Positions 1 through 8,457 of a stretch of DNA of 44,059 nt are shown here, piece by piece. The notes beneath the pieces were generated by a model. It worked only from the letters and a program-made list of their open reading frames with translations. It ran no database searches and was not told the origin of the DNA. Location: assembly GCA_009694185.1 (NCBI GenBank), contig SHVR01000018.1, forward strand, positions 1-44,059. Reading direction: 5' to 3'. The stretch's first letter is position 1. Every line of letters starts with the position of its first letter. Both the position numbers and the translations under genes were made by a program. The DNA is from Alphaproteobacteria bacterium (GTDB lineage: Bacteria; Pseudomonadota; Alphaproteobacteria; SHVR01).

Positions 1-249
1 GCGTGCCCCACCCCAACCCCAGCCCATCAACCCCAAGCGCCGACCACCGACCTTCACCATCAAACGATGCAAATGGCGTCGCGGTCATGCTCGTCAGACG
101 GAACCCAAGCCGGCGCCAGCCTCAGCACCGTGAATAGATCGGGGTAAATACGAAGCCCCTCCCGCGTTTCCAGGCGCGGCCCACGGCATGGTGACCGGCG
201 CGGCGAACGCTGGGAGCGTGGATGAATGTATCGCCGAACGGCATGAACC

Positions 250-1074
250 ATGGCCAAACAGTTTCTCACCCTCCCGCGCATCGTTATGGCCTGCCTCGCC
301 GCCATGAACTGGGCGACCTTGGCGGCGCGGGCGGAGACGGTCCGTATCGGCGGAACCGGCGCCGGCCTGGCGGCCATGCACGCCGTTGGCGAGAGCTTCG
401 TTGCGGCTCATCCGGACATGGGCGTCAACGTGCTGGCGAGCCTCGGCTCCTCCGGCGGCCTGAAGGCGCTGTCGGACGGGGCCATCGACCTGGCCATCGT
501 CGCCAGACTCCTGAAACCCGAGGAGCGGCGGAGTGGGGTCACCATAGAGACCTGCATGACCACCGCCTTGGTCTTTGCCACATCGCACAAAGCGCCGCCG
601 GGCATCGCCCTGGCCGACCTGCCCGGCCTCTATGGCAATCCGCGTCCGACGTGGCCGGACGGCACGCCCCTGAAGGCCATCTTGCAATCGAGGGCCGGAT
701 CGGAGGTCTCTTATCTGGCATCGAAAGTCCCCGGCCTCCAAGCGGCATTCGAAACAGCCTACAAGCGAGCGGACGTACCGGTCGGTGCCAGCGATCAGGA
801 GAACGCCGATCTGGCCGAGAAGATCGCCGGCTCGTTCGCCATCACGACATTGGTACAGATCAGGGCGGAGCGTCTGCGGCTGCAGGTCATTGCGGTTGAC
901 GGCATCGTCCCCACGGCCGGGTCGATCGCGGACAAGTCCTACCCCTTCCCGATGCCGATCTGCCTCGTATTGCCGAACGCTCCGGCACCGGGAGCACGCA
1001 GATTCATCGAGCATCTGCGATCCCCGGCCGGGCACACGGTGTTGCATTCCTTCGATGTTCCGCCACCCGATTAG
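250..1074 (+). CDS. PstS-like periplasmic substrate-binding protein
   Basis: A 274-residue exported protein. Residues 1-28 form a signal peptide ending in ALAARA-like residues before ETVRIGG. The fold cues are those of the PstS/PBP-like phosphate-binding superfamily: an early GGTGAG segment, a SLGSSGGLKAL segment near residue 75 and a following GAIDLAIVAR strand. Ligand identity cannot be read from this. No ABC permease or ATPase gene lies beside it. It is followed after only 9 bp by a membrane-bound hybrid histidine kinase, so the pair is probably one transcript. The inferred role is a periplasmic sensor subunit for that kinase, with solute transport as the alternative. The ATG at 250 is chosen because it gives the complete signal peptide. 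The 249 bp before it to the window edge show no gene I can support. Confidence 0.72.
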   Translation: MAKQFLTLPRIVMACLAAMNWATLAARAETVRIGGTGAGLAAMHAVGESFVAAHPDMGVNVLASLGSSGGLKALSDGAIDLAIVARLLKPEERRSGVTIETCMTTALVFATSHKAPPGIALADLPGLYGNPRPTWPDGTPLKAILQSRAGSEVSYLASKVPGLQAAFETAYKRADVPVGASDQENADLAEKIAGSFAITTLVQIRAERLRLQVIAVDGIVPTAGSIADKSYPFPMPICLVLPNAPAPGARRFIEHLRSPAGHTVLHSFDVPPPD

Positions 1075-1083
1075 TACCGGATC

Positions 1084-3252
1084 ATGACAGACGCTCATTC
1101 GTTTGCCCCGTTGTTGAAGATCGTCCACCGCTTCGCGGTGGTAATCGGCGTGACCGTCGCCCTGGCGGTGCCCGTTACCTTCGCGGTCCAGGAATATCTA
1201 GGCCTGGTCGACCGCCATCGGCTGAGCGCCAGACTGTCGGCCGACCGGGTGGCAATTTACGCCTACACCCATGGCGAAACCTGGCGCTACAGCGCCGACC
1301 GGGTCGCCGAACTGGTCATCCCGAGCGCCAGGGTCACCGACAACCCCAGGCAATCGGTCTATGATGTAGAGGGCAATCTGGTCGTAAGCATCGGCGCACC
1401 GACATCGGCGCCAACCCGCTCACAGCAATGGCCGATTATCGTTCAAGACGAGCGCGTGGGCTTTGTCGACGCGGAATACAGCCTGCTGCGCTGGATGGGG
1501 GAAGTCGGCGTGCTTACCCTCTTGGGTGGCGGACTCGGCCTCGGGGCTTATCTCTGTGTGTCCTTGGTACCTCTACGTGCCTTGCGGCGGCTCACCGGCC
1601 AGCTCGTGAGCGTCGAGGCGGAGCTCATCAAGTCCCATGCCAGGCTATCGGAGGCGATCGAGGCGTTCCCGGACGCCTTCGCCCTGTTCGACGCCGACGA
1701 CCGTCTGGTGATGTGCAACCGGCGCCATTTTGAAATCTACGACACCTGCCTCGCCACCGATCCCGCCATCGCCATCGGCATGACGTTCGAAGAGATGCTG
1801 CGCAAGGGGGTCGGGGCCGGCCAGTTCCCCGCGGCCCACGGCCGCGAGGAGGCGTGGATCCGCGCGCGAGTCCATGAGCACAAGACCTTTGACGGCATGA
1901 TCGAGCAGGAACTCAGCAACAGCCGCTGGCTGCGCATCGTCGAACACTCGACGGCCGATGGCGGTCGCGTCGGGGTGAGAAGCGATATCACCGAGCTGAA
2001 GCAGTCGGAGGCGGAGCGGACCAGGCTCCGGGATCAATTCCACCAGGCGCAACAGATGCAGGCCCTGGGTACGCTCGCCGGCGGCGTGGCCCATGACTTC
2101 AACAACCTGCTGGCCATCATCATCGGCCATGCCGAGCTCCTGGACACCGCCACGCCGGGGGCACCCAATTGGCAAAAGTCCGTGCACGAGATCATGCAAG
2201 CCAGCGAGCGCGGCGCCGAGCTGGTGAAGCAGATCCTGGCCTATACGCGGCGAGACCAGACGGCGGTGGCGACGATCCGGCTGGACGAGGTGATCGAGGA
2301 GGAGTTCGGGCTGTTGCGGGCGGTGTTGCCGAGGACCATCGAGCTCCGGTACCGGACAGAGCCGAACGCCGTGTTGCTCGGCAACCGGACCCAATTGCAT
2401 CAGGTGCTCATGAACCTCTGCGTCAATGCCAGCCACGCCATGGGCAGCAAGCCCGGGGTGATCGAGATTGAGCTGCATGCGATCAATGTCGGTATCGGTG
2501 ACCCGGACACAGCGCGGCTGCTGAAAGGCGGCCCACTGGCCAGCTCGGGAACGATCACACCATCGGCGGACGGCATGACACTGGTATCGAGCGTTGGCAA
2601 ATTGACCGCGGGGCCGCACTGGCGCGTCACGGTCGGCGACAATGGCTGCGGCATGGAGCGGGCCGTACTCCAGCGGATCTTCGAGCCGTTCTATACCACC
2701 CGGGATGTGGGCACCGGGACGGGTCTGGGCCTCGCCGCCGTCAGTGGCATCGTGACCGGCATGGGCGGCGCGATCCTGGTGCGCACGGCGCCCGGGCGCG
2801 GCAGCGCCTTCGAAATATACCTGCCGGCCGCCAATGGCAGCGTAGCGACGAGCGAGGCCGCGGCGATGCCCGAGGCCGGCCATGGGCAGTCCCGGCGCGT
2901 GCTGTTTGTCGACGACGAGCCGGGACTGGTGGCGATCGCCGAGCAAATATTCAAGGGCGCTGGATACGCGGTCGTCGGCGCGACCGATCCTTTGACGGCG
3001 CTCCGCCTGTTCCGCGCCGAGCCGGGTGCCTGGGACCTCGTGGTCACCGATTACACCATGCCGCGCATGACCGGTATCGATCTGGCGCGGGAGATTATGG
3101 CAATACGACCGGATCTTCCCATCATCACGTGCACGGGTTACGCCGATGCGATCAACGAACAAGATACCGAGATCGCGAACATTCGCGAGCTGCTGATGAA
3201 GCCGACGCGCCGCCAGGCGCTGCTGGCGGCGGTGGAACGGGCGCTCACCTGA
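1084..3252 (+). CDS. Membrane hybrid sensor histidine kinase/response regulator
   Basis: A 722-residue hybrid kinase. A transmembrane segment at about 17-40, a periplasmic stretch of roughly 100 residues and a second membrane segment at about 139-163 frame a small sensor region. A PAS-like domain follows at about 188-305. The HisKA domain has the phospho-accepting His337 in GGVAHDFNNLL. The ATPase domain has an N-box around Asn444-Asn448, DNGCG at 519-523 and GTGTGLGL at 543-550. The C-terminal receiver domain has Asp610/611, phospho-acceptor Asp656 in VTDYTMP and Lys706. The order HisKA-HATPase-REC with no DNA-binding output implies phosphorelay to a regulator encoded elsewhere. The gene lies 9 bp after the PstS-like protein gene, which suggests that protein presents the signal. 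Confidence 0.88.
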   Translation: MTDAHSFAPLLKIVHRFAVVIGVTVALAVPVTFAVQEYLGLVDRHRLSARLSADRVAIYAYTHGETWRYSADRVAELVIPSARVTDNPRQSVYDVEGNLVVSIGAPTSAPTRSQQWPIIVQDERVGFVDAEYSLLRWMGEVGVLTLLGGGLGLGAYLCVSLVPLRALRRLTGQLVSVEAELIKSHARLSEAIEAFPDAFALFDADDRLVMCNRRHFEIYDTCLATDPAIAIGMTFEEMLRKGVGAGQFPAAHGREEAWIRARVHEHKTFDGMIEQELSNSRWLRIVEHSTADGGRVGVRSDITELKQSEAERTRLRDQFHQAQQMQALGTLAGGVAHDFNNLLAIIIGHAELLDTATPGAPNWQKSVHEIMQASERGAELVKQILAYTRRDQTAVATIRLDEVIEEEFGLLRAVLPRTIELRYRTEPNAVLLGNRTQLHQVLMNLCVNASHAMGSKPGVIEIELHAINVGIGDPDTARLLKGGPLASSGTITPSADGMTLVSSVGKLTAGPHWRVTVGDNGCGMERAVLQRIFEPFYTTRDVGTGTGLGLAAVSGIVTGMGGAILVRTAPGRGSAFEIYLPAANGSVATSEAAAMPEAGHGQSRRVLFVDDEPGLVAIAEQIFKGAGYAVVGATDPLTALRLFRAEPGAWDLVVTDYTMPRMTGIDLAREIMAIRPDLPIITCTGYADAINEQDTEIANIRELLMKPTRRQALLAAVERALT

Positions 3253-3278
3253 CGGTTCCCAGCAAGCCCGTGAAATAA

Positions 3279-3323
<45 letters not shown>

Positions 3324-3416
3324 TTGGTATAAACCATGGCTGAAGCCCAAGAGGTAGTTTACGGCACGCGCCTGCCTACAGTATGTAGGGGCGTGGCTGA
3401 TGAGTGACTTGAACAG

Positions 3417-5639
3417 ATGACAGCCCTTCCGCCCGCTGGCGACATCCGACCCGAACCCTTCGCCGACGCTCTTGGCCGGCGCTATTTGTCCTATGCGCTC
3501 TCGACCATCATGGCGCGCTCGCTCCCCGACGTGCGCGACGGCCTGAAGCCGGTGCACCGCCGCCTGCTGCATGCCATGCGCGACCTGGGTTTGAACCCGG
3601 CCGCCGGATTCAAGAAATGCGCCCGGGTGGTGGGCGACGTCATGGGCAAGTATCACCCCCATGGCGACGCCGCCATCTACGACGCCATGGTGCGCCTCGC
3701 CCAGGAATTCTCGGTCCGCTACCCGCTGGTGGAGGGGCACGGCAATTTTGGTAATATCGACGGCGATAACGCCGCCGCCATGCGCTACACCGAGGCGCGC
3801 CTGACCGCCGTCGCCGAGGCGCTCTTGGCCGGCATCGCCGAGAACGCGGTCGATTTTCGGGCGACCTATGACGGTGAGGGCGAAGAGCCGGTGGTTCTCC
3901 CGGCGGCCTTTCCGAACCTGCTCGCCAATGGTGCCCAGGGCATCGCCGTCGGCATGGCAACCAACATCCCGCCCCATAATGCGGGCGAGATTTGCGAGGC
4001 ATTGCTCTATTTGATCCGCCATCCGAAGGCGGGCATCGAGAAGCTGGTCGAATTCATGCCGGGGCCCGATTTCCCGACCGGGGGCATGCTCTGCGAGTCG
4101 CCCGAAACGGTGGCCGAAGCCTACGCCAAGGGACGCGGCAGCCTCAGGCTCCGCGCCCGCTGGCAGGTCGAGGAGCTCGGGCGCGGCAACTGGCAGATCG
4201 TCGTCACCGAGATTCCCTATCAGGTTCCCAAGGCCCGGCTGGTCGAGAAGATCGCCGAACTCTTGGAAGCCAAGAAGCTGCTCCTCCTCGACGATTTGCG
4301 TGACGAGTCGACGGAAGACGTGCGCCTCGTCCTGGTGCCTCGGGCGCGCACGGTGGAGCCGGCGGCACTCATGGAATCGCTCTTCCGCCAGAGCGAGCTG
4401 GAGATCCGCTTCGCCCTCAACATGAACGTGCTCGACGCCAACCAGGTGCCGCGCGTCATGTCGCTACGCGAGGTGTTGCAGGCGTTTCTCGATCACCGGC
4501 ATGTGGTGCTGGTGCGCCGCACCGAGTTCCGCTTGGCGGCGATCGCCCGCCGGCTCGAGATCCTGGCGGGCTATCTGATCGCCTATGCCCATCTCGACGC
4601 CATCATCGCCATCATCCGCCAAGAGGACGAGCCCAAGCCTATCTTGATGCGGCGCTTCGAGCTCTCGGACATGCAGGCGGAAGCGATCCTCAACATGCGC
4701 CTTCGCGCCCTCCGCCGCCTGGAGGAGCAGGAAATCCGTGTCGAGCACAAGGCGTTGGCCGAGGAGCAGAAGGAGCTGACACGCCTCCTCAAGGACGAGG
4801 GCAGGCGCTGGACCCGGATCGGCGACGAAATCAAGGACATGCGCGCGCGTTACGGGGCGGCAACGCCGCTCGGCCGGCGTCGGACCGAAATAGTGGGGCC
4901 GCCCGACCCGGTCGAGATGAGGTCGGCCGAACTCGTCGAGCGCGAGCCGGTGACGGTGATCTGCTCCGACAAGGGCTGGATCCGGTCCGTGCGCGGCCAT
5001 ATCCCTGTCGACAGCGACATAAAATACAAGGAAGGCGACCGGGAGAAGTTCCGCGTCCTGGGCGAGACCACGGACAAGCTGATCGTGTTGGCGACCAACG
5101 GCCGATTCTACACGCTTGGCGTCGACAAGCTGCCGGGCGGACGCGGCCATGGCGAGCCGCTGCGCCTGATGATCGACCTCGCCAATGACGAGGAACTGGT
5201 GGTGCTCTTCATGCACCGGCCGGGCCGGCGCCTGTTGGTCGCCTCGGGCGACGGGCGCGGCTTCGTGGTGCCGGAGGACGAGGTGCTGGCCCAGACCCGC
5301 AATGGCCGCCAGGTGATGAACCTCGCCCAAGGCGTCGAGGCCCTCCGCGCGGTTGCCGCCGACGGCGATACGGTGGCCGTGCTGGGCGAGAACCGGAAGC
5401 TGCTGCTGTTTCCGCTGGCGGAGGTGCCCGAGCTTGCCCGCGGCCGGGGTGTCATCTTGCAGAAATACAAGGATGGCGGCCTCGCCGACATCAAGACCTT
5501 CAATCTGGCCGACGGCCTCACCTGGCGGAGCGGCGAGCGCACCCGGACCGAAACCCAGCTCGGACCCTGGCTCGCCAACCGTGCTCAGGCGGGCCGCCTG
5601 CCGCCGCACGGCTTCCCGCGCGCCAACCGCTTCGGGTGA
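3417..5639 (+). CDS. parC: DNA topoisomerase IV subunit A
   Basis: A 740-residue type IIA topoisomerase A subunit, which decatenates daughter chromosomes together with ParE. The winged-helix region carries [17 protein letters not shown] and the active-site Tyr124 in [11 protein letters not shown]. The breakage-reunion domain runs to about residue 490 and includes a coiled-coil with [17 protein letters not shown]. The C-terminal part has degenerate beta-propeller blades (for example [14 protein letters not shown] and [22 protein letters not shown]). A short, weakly conserved propeller and the absence of the GyrA-box glutamine motif favour ParC over GyrA. The residue matching the quinolone-contact serine (GyrA Ser83, ParC Ser80) is Ala85, and the acidic partner is Asp89. 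The start at 3417 lacks a strong ribosome site but fits the family N-terminus. Confidence 0.92.
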   Translation: MTALPPAGDIRPEPFADALGRRYLSYALSTIMARSLPDVRDGLKPVHRRLLHAMRDLGLNPAAGFKKCARVVGDVMGKYHPHGDAAIYDAMVRLAQEFSVRYPLVEGHGNFGNIDGDNAAAMRYTEARLTAVAEALLAGIAENAVDFRATYDGEGEEPVVLPAAFPNLLANGAQGIAVGMATNIPPHNAGEICEALLYLIRHPKAGIEKLVEFMPGPDFPTGGMLCESPETVAEAYAKGRGSLRLRARWQVEELGRGNWQIVVTEIPYQVPKARLVEKIAELLEAKKLLLLDDLRDESTEDVRLVLVPRARTVEPAALMESLFRQSELEIRFALNMNVLDANQVPRVMSLREVLQAFLDHRHVVLVRRTEFRLAAIARRLEILAGYLIAYAHLDAIIAIIRQEDEPKPILMRRFELSDMQAEAILNMRLRALRRLEEQEIRVEHKALAEEQKELTRLLKDEGRRWTRIGDEIKDMRARYGAATPLGRRRTEIVGPPDPVEMRSAELVEREPVTVICSDKGWIRSVRGHIPVDSDIKYKEGDREKFRVLGETTDKLIVLATNGRFYTLGVDKLPGGRGHGEPLRLMIDLANDEELVVLFMHRPGRRLLVASGDGRGFVVPEDEVLAQTRNGRQVMNLAQGVEALRAVAADGDTVAVLGENRKLLLFPLAEVPELARGRGVILQKYKDGGLADIKTFNLADGLTWRSGERTRTETQLGPWLANRAQAGRLPPHGFPRANRFG

Positions 5640-5701
5640 GACTTTCAATACCGCCCCCCGCTGACAGGCGTCTTTCCCTAGCTTTCGGTGCTAACCAATC
5701 A

Positions 5702-5707
5702 TATAAC
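5702..5707 (+). promoter_or_regulatory. Candidate -10 box for the FitAB-like module
   Basis: TATAAC lies in the only AT-rich patch between parC and the antitoxin gene, 30 bp before its ATG. A GGAGGA ribosome site follows just upstream of the start. The matching -35 region (about TAGCTT) is weak. Phd-family antitoxins usually repress their own promoter, but no clear operator dyad is visible here. Confidence 0.35.
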
Positions 5708-5736
5708 TAGTCAGAACGACCGAGCCTGGAGGACGT

Positions 5737-5997
5737 ATGGCGAAGACATGGCAGGTTCAGGACGCCAAGGCGCGATTCAGCGAGTTTCTCGAGGCCAGCC
5801 TCACCGAAGGACCGCAGGTGGTGACCCGGCGCGGCCTCGAGGCGGCGGTGCTCGTCCCCATGGCAGAGTGGCGGCGGCTGGAACAACTGGCGCCGGCCAG
5901 TCTCAAAGACCTGCTTCTCGCACCAGACGCCCGCACCCAGGCGCTGACGCCGCCGCGCCAGAAGCGGCGGCGCCGCGCCGCACCGGTCTTCGAGTAG
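5737..5997 (+). CDS. Phd/YefM-family antitoxin
   Basis: An 86-residue protein of the Phd/YefM antitoxin family. The N-terminal half (WQVQDAKARFSEFLEASL, then a GPQVVTRRG strand and EAAVLVPMAEWRRL) is the dimeric DNA-binding Phd fold. The C-terminal tail is basic and proline-rich (PPRQKRRRR) and is the part expected to wrap the toxin. It is preceded by GGAGGA about 6 nt before the ATG and ends 5 bp before the FitB-like PIN toxin gene, which is the normal antitoxin-first order of a type II module. The basic tail is unusual, as the neutralising tail is often acidic or mixed. Confidence 0.87.
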   Translation: MAKTWQVQDAKARFSEFLEASLTEGPQVVTRRGLEAAVLVPMAEWRRLEQLAPASLKDLLLAPDARTQALTPPRQKRRRRAAPVFE

Positions 5998-6002
5998 GTT
6001 CC

Positions 6003-6401
6003 ATGTACCTCCTCGACACCAACGTCGTTTCGGAACTCAGGCGGCCAAAGCCGCACAAGGCGGTGCTCAACTGGATCGCCGGCGTCCCCGCGGAACGGCT
6101 GTACCTATCCGCGGTCACCGTCGGCGAGATCCAGGCGGGGATCGAGATCGCGCGCGAGCAGGATCCCACCAAGGCGGCGGAATTGGAGCATTGGCTGGAT
6201 CGGCTGGTCGCCAGCCACGGCGGTTTGGCGATGGATGCGGCTGCGTTTCGGGAGTGGGCGCGGATCATGCACGGAAAGTCCGACACACTCATGGTAGACG
6301 CCATGATCGCCGCGATGGCGATCGTGCACCGGCTCACGGTCGTCTCCCGCAATACCAAGGGATTTCCGCAGCCTTGGACGGGATGCGGTGAACCCGTTTA
6401 G
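6003..6401 (+). CDS. FitB/VapC-type PIN-domain toxin
   Basis: A 132-residue PIN-domain ribonuclease of the FitB-like group, paired with the Phd-type antitoxin just upstream. The N-terminus MYLLDTNVVSELR contributes Asp5, VGEIQAGI contributes Glu42, and Asp94/Asp99 in SDTLMVDAMIAA form the metal site. The last conserved acidic position, normally in an RNxxDF segment, reads SRNTKGF here, so one acidic residue is replaced by glycine. Activity may therefore be reduced, although PIN domains with three acidic residues can be active. An upstream in-frame extension exists, but the ATG at 6003 matches the family start and leaves the antitoxin frame intact. The module sits between parC and an orphan antitoxin. 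Confidence 0.88.
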   Translation: MYLLDTNVVSELRRPKPHKAVLNWIAGVPAERLYLSAVTVGEIQAGIEIAREQDPTKAAELEHWLDRLVASHGGLAMDAAAFREWARIMHGKSDTLMVDAMIAAMAIVHRLTVVSRNTKGFPQPWTGCGEPV

Positions 6402-6421
6402 GCCAGCCTGAGCGGTTCGTG

Positions 6422-6715
6422 TTATCTGCCCGACACGGGTACGGCGGTCAGCCTGGCGCCGAGCGCCTTGACCACCCGCGGGATCGTGCCGAACTCCGGG
6501 TTGCCGTTGGGGCCGAGCGCCCGATAGAGGCTCTCGCGCGAGAGGCCGGCGGACTTGGCGACCTCCGACATGCCGCGCGCGCGGGCGACATCCCCGAGGG
6601 CGGCCGCGATAAGCGCGGCATCGCCGTCCTCGAACACCGCCTCCAGATAGAGGGCGATGCGCGCGCCCCTGTCGAGGCTGTCGGCGATATCCCAGGGACG
6701 CGTCTCAATTGGCAT
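6422..6715 (-). CDS. Orphan HigA-like addiction-module antidote
   Basis: A 97-residue helix-turn-helix protein of the HigA-like antidote family (COG3636 type). The conserved core is a helical N-terminus with YLEAVFEDGDAALIAAALGDVARARGM, then an HTH with EVAKSAGLSRESLYRALGPNGNPEFGT. Such genes normally follow a RelE/HigB-type toxin gene. Here no toxin gene is adjacent: upstream on the same strand is bpt, whose last codons overlap the start (bpt ends at 6705), and downstream is the convergent FitB-like toxin gene. The start may be ATG 6715 or GTG 6718. The overlap suggests translation coupled to bpt. It is either a leftover of a lost module or a solitary regulator. Confidence 0.8.
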   Translation of the reverse strand: MPIETRPWDIADSLDRGARIALYLEAVFEDGDAALIAAALGDVARARGMSEVAKSAGLSRESLYRALGPNGNPEFGTIPRVVKALGARLTAVPVSGR

Positions 6716-7460
6716 CACCTACTCTCTCAACTCCCCCGGCCGCCATTGGCGCCCAGCCGGTGCGGCCGAGGGCTTCGAGGGAGGGAAAGCGGCGCTTATA
6801 GTCCATCTTGGGGCTGCCCCCGACCCAATATCCGAGATAGACGTAGGGCAGGCCCTCGGCGCGGGCGCGCTCGACCAGCCAGAGGATCATGAACGTGCCC
6901 AGGCTGCGGCGCGCCCAGCCATCGTCATAGAAGCTGTAGACGGCGGAAAAGCCATCGCTCATGCGGTCGGCGATGCAGCCCGCCACCAAGCCGCCATCGG
7001 TCAGGCGTGCCTCGATCAGGTGGGTGTCGACGGGTGTGTCCTCCAGCATCGCCCGATAGTCGCCATAGCTCATGCCAGCCATGTCGCTCAGCCCGTGGCG
7101 CGAGCGCTGGTAGCGTGTGAACAGGCGATACTGGTCGCGCGCGGCTTTGGGTGGTAGCGAGCGGACCGCGAGATCGGCGTTGCGAGCGAGGATGCGGCGA
7201 AAGCTCCGGGTGAACTGGAAGTTGCCGACCCCGATGCGCACCGGAACGCAGGCGCTGCAACCCTGGCAGGTCGGCCGATAGGCGAGATTATGGCTGCGCC
7301 GGAAACCCGCCCGCGAGAGTGCCCCGTAGAAGTCGTCGGCGCCGTCGCCACCCAGCTCCACCACCAGCTTCTGCTCGGAGCGGGCGCCGAGATACGGGCA
7401 CGGCACGGCCATGGTGGCGAAGAAGTGGCGCAGCGGCTGGCGAGGCGGCAGTATTTCCAT
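6705..7460 (-). CDS. bpt: Aspartate/glutamate leucyl- or arginyl-tRNA-protein transferase
   Basis: A 251-residue aminoacyl-tRNA-protein transferase that adds a destabilising residue to protein N-termini in the N-end rule pathway. The ATE N-domain has CPYLGARSEQ and the cysteine cluster CQGCSACVPVRI. The C-domain has SFRRILARNADL, YSFYDDGWARRSLGTFMILW and YVYLGYWVGGSPKMDYK. Bacterial members of this length belong to the Bpt/Ate group, and the donor (Leu or Arg) cannot be decided by eye. The reading frame stays open for another 101 codons upstream, but family proteins begin at a residue equivalent to MEILPPRQP, so ATG 7460 is chosen. The 3' end overlaps the HigA-like gene, and the 5' end lies inside the apparent C-terminal extension of the esterase-like gene. 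Confidence 0.9.
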   Translation of the reverse strand: MEILPPRQPLRHFFATMAVPCPYLGARSEQKLVVELGGDGADDFYGALSRAGFRRSHNLAYRPTCQGCSACVPVRIGVGNFQFTRSFRRILARNADLAVRSLPPKAARDQYRLFTRYQRSRHGLSDMAGMSYGDYRAMLEDTPVDTHLIEARLTDGGLVAGCIADRMSDGFSAVYSFYDDGWARRSLGTFMILWLVERARAEGLPYVYLGYWVGGSPKMDYKRRFPSLEALGRTGWAPMAAGGVERVGDAN

Positions 7461-8361
7461 GTCCGGACGGTGCCTGTTGGTGCCCGCGCCAAGATATAGG
7501 ATGGGCGGGTAAACCTGCAAACGGCGCGTTCTGCTTAATCGCCGAAAACCAGAGCCCGGCATGGGCATCGAGACCCGCCCCGGTGAAATGGCAGCCGTCA
7601 TGGCGGAGGGCGGGGCCGGCGAGCGTGTCGGTGTCCGGCCCGGGCAGGACACCGGGCGTTCCGGCCGCGACCGCCCGCTGCGCCGAGCGAATCGCCTCAC
7701 TGCGGGACCCCGCGCCACAGAGCGAGGCTTGGGCCACGTATATCGGCGCCTGGATGCCGGCACCCCGTATGGCCGCGACGACCCCGGTCAGCTGGCGATG
7801 ATGCCGAGCGGCACCCATGCCGGCGATGGCGTCGCTTTCGCCCTGGTGCCAGAGGACATGGGTGGGCGGGAGGAGACCGGCGTCGCGTGCCCGCCGGGCG
7901 GCCCAGGCGATGCGCGGGCGCCCCTCGCCCTCGGCCCAGGCGACGACCGAAGTCGCTTCGACGGCGATGGCAATGATGACGACCCGCTCATAGGCTCCGG
8001 CCTCGACCAGGCGGGTGGCGAGGCGACTCCACACCGACCCTTCGGTGCCGGTGGCGCCGAGCAGCGGATCGCGGGCGCGGTAGCAACGACCGTCGAAGGG
8101 GTTGAAATTGAAGACTGCCGCGGATGGGCTGTGCGGCGTGGCGCCATGGTTGGCGGCGTTGGATTGGCCGAGGGTGAAGAGGACCGCCGTGCCAGGCCCG
8201 GCGAGCGCGCCGCAGTCCGCCGGCTCGCGTTGGCCGGTGTCGCGGAAGCCCGCATCTTGCGGCGGGCCGTCGTCGATCCAAATAGCGGCGCCCGCATAGC
8301 CGAAAGCGGCGACGATCAGGGCGGCGGCAATCTTGCGGGTTGTGGCATGCACCCGGCTCAC
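7288..8361 (-). CDS. SGNH/SASA-family carbohydrate esterase-like protein
   Basis: A 357-codon frame whose first ~275 residues resemble the sialate O-acetylesterase/acetyl xylan esterase (SASA, CE6) family. There is an N-terminal hydrophobic segment at about 10-28 (signal or anchor), block I GQSNAANHG with nucleophile Ser67, WHQGESDA at about 171-178, and a C-terminal HDGCHFTGAG with Asp255 and His258. These give a plausible SGNH triad acting on acetylated sugars outside the cytoplasm. The family domain ends near WFSAI (residue 275). The remaining ~80 residues are arginine-rich, look non-coding and run 173 bp into bpt. A stop in the next frame (TAA just after the SAI codons) suggests the native stop has been lost or shifted. 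Confidence 0.7.
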   Translation of the reverse strand: MSRVHATTRKIAAALIVAAFGYAGAAIWIDDGPPQDAGFRDTGQREPADCGALAGPGTAVLFTLGQSNAANHGATPHSPSAAVFNFNPFDGRCYRARDPLLGATGTEGSVWSRLATRLVEAGAYERVVIIAIAVEATSVVAWAEGEGRPRIAWAARRARDAGLLPPTHVLWHQGESDAIAGMGAARHHRQLTGVVAAIRGAGIQAPIYVAQASLCGAGSRSEAIRSAQRAVAAGTPGVLPGPDTDTLAGPALRHDGCHFTGAGLDAHAGLWFSAIKQNAPFAGLPAHPISWRGHQQAPSGHGNTAASPAAAPLLRHHGRAVPVSRRPLRAEAGGGAGWRRRRRLLRGTLAGGFPAQP

Positions 8362-8457
8362 TCCATCACCCCTGATGGCTTGATGCGGGTCCCTGCCCCC
8401 GTTCGCATCAACGCTTTGTTAAGCGATGCCGCGTTAAGAGCGGGTTAACAGGGGACG

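Noticed and set aside
1-249. Minus-strand frames at the left edge as the end of an upstream gene
   Set aside because: The frames have no recognisable motif, extend antisense into the binding-protein gene and cannot be supported as coding.
1645-3162. 505-codon open frame antisense to the hybrid kinase
   Set aside because: It has no family motif, has the histidine/arginine-rich composition of GC-rich antisense frames, and lies wholly under a clear kinase gene.
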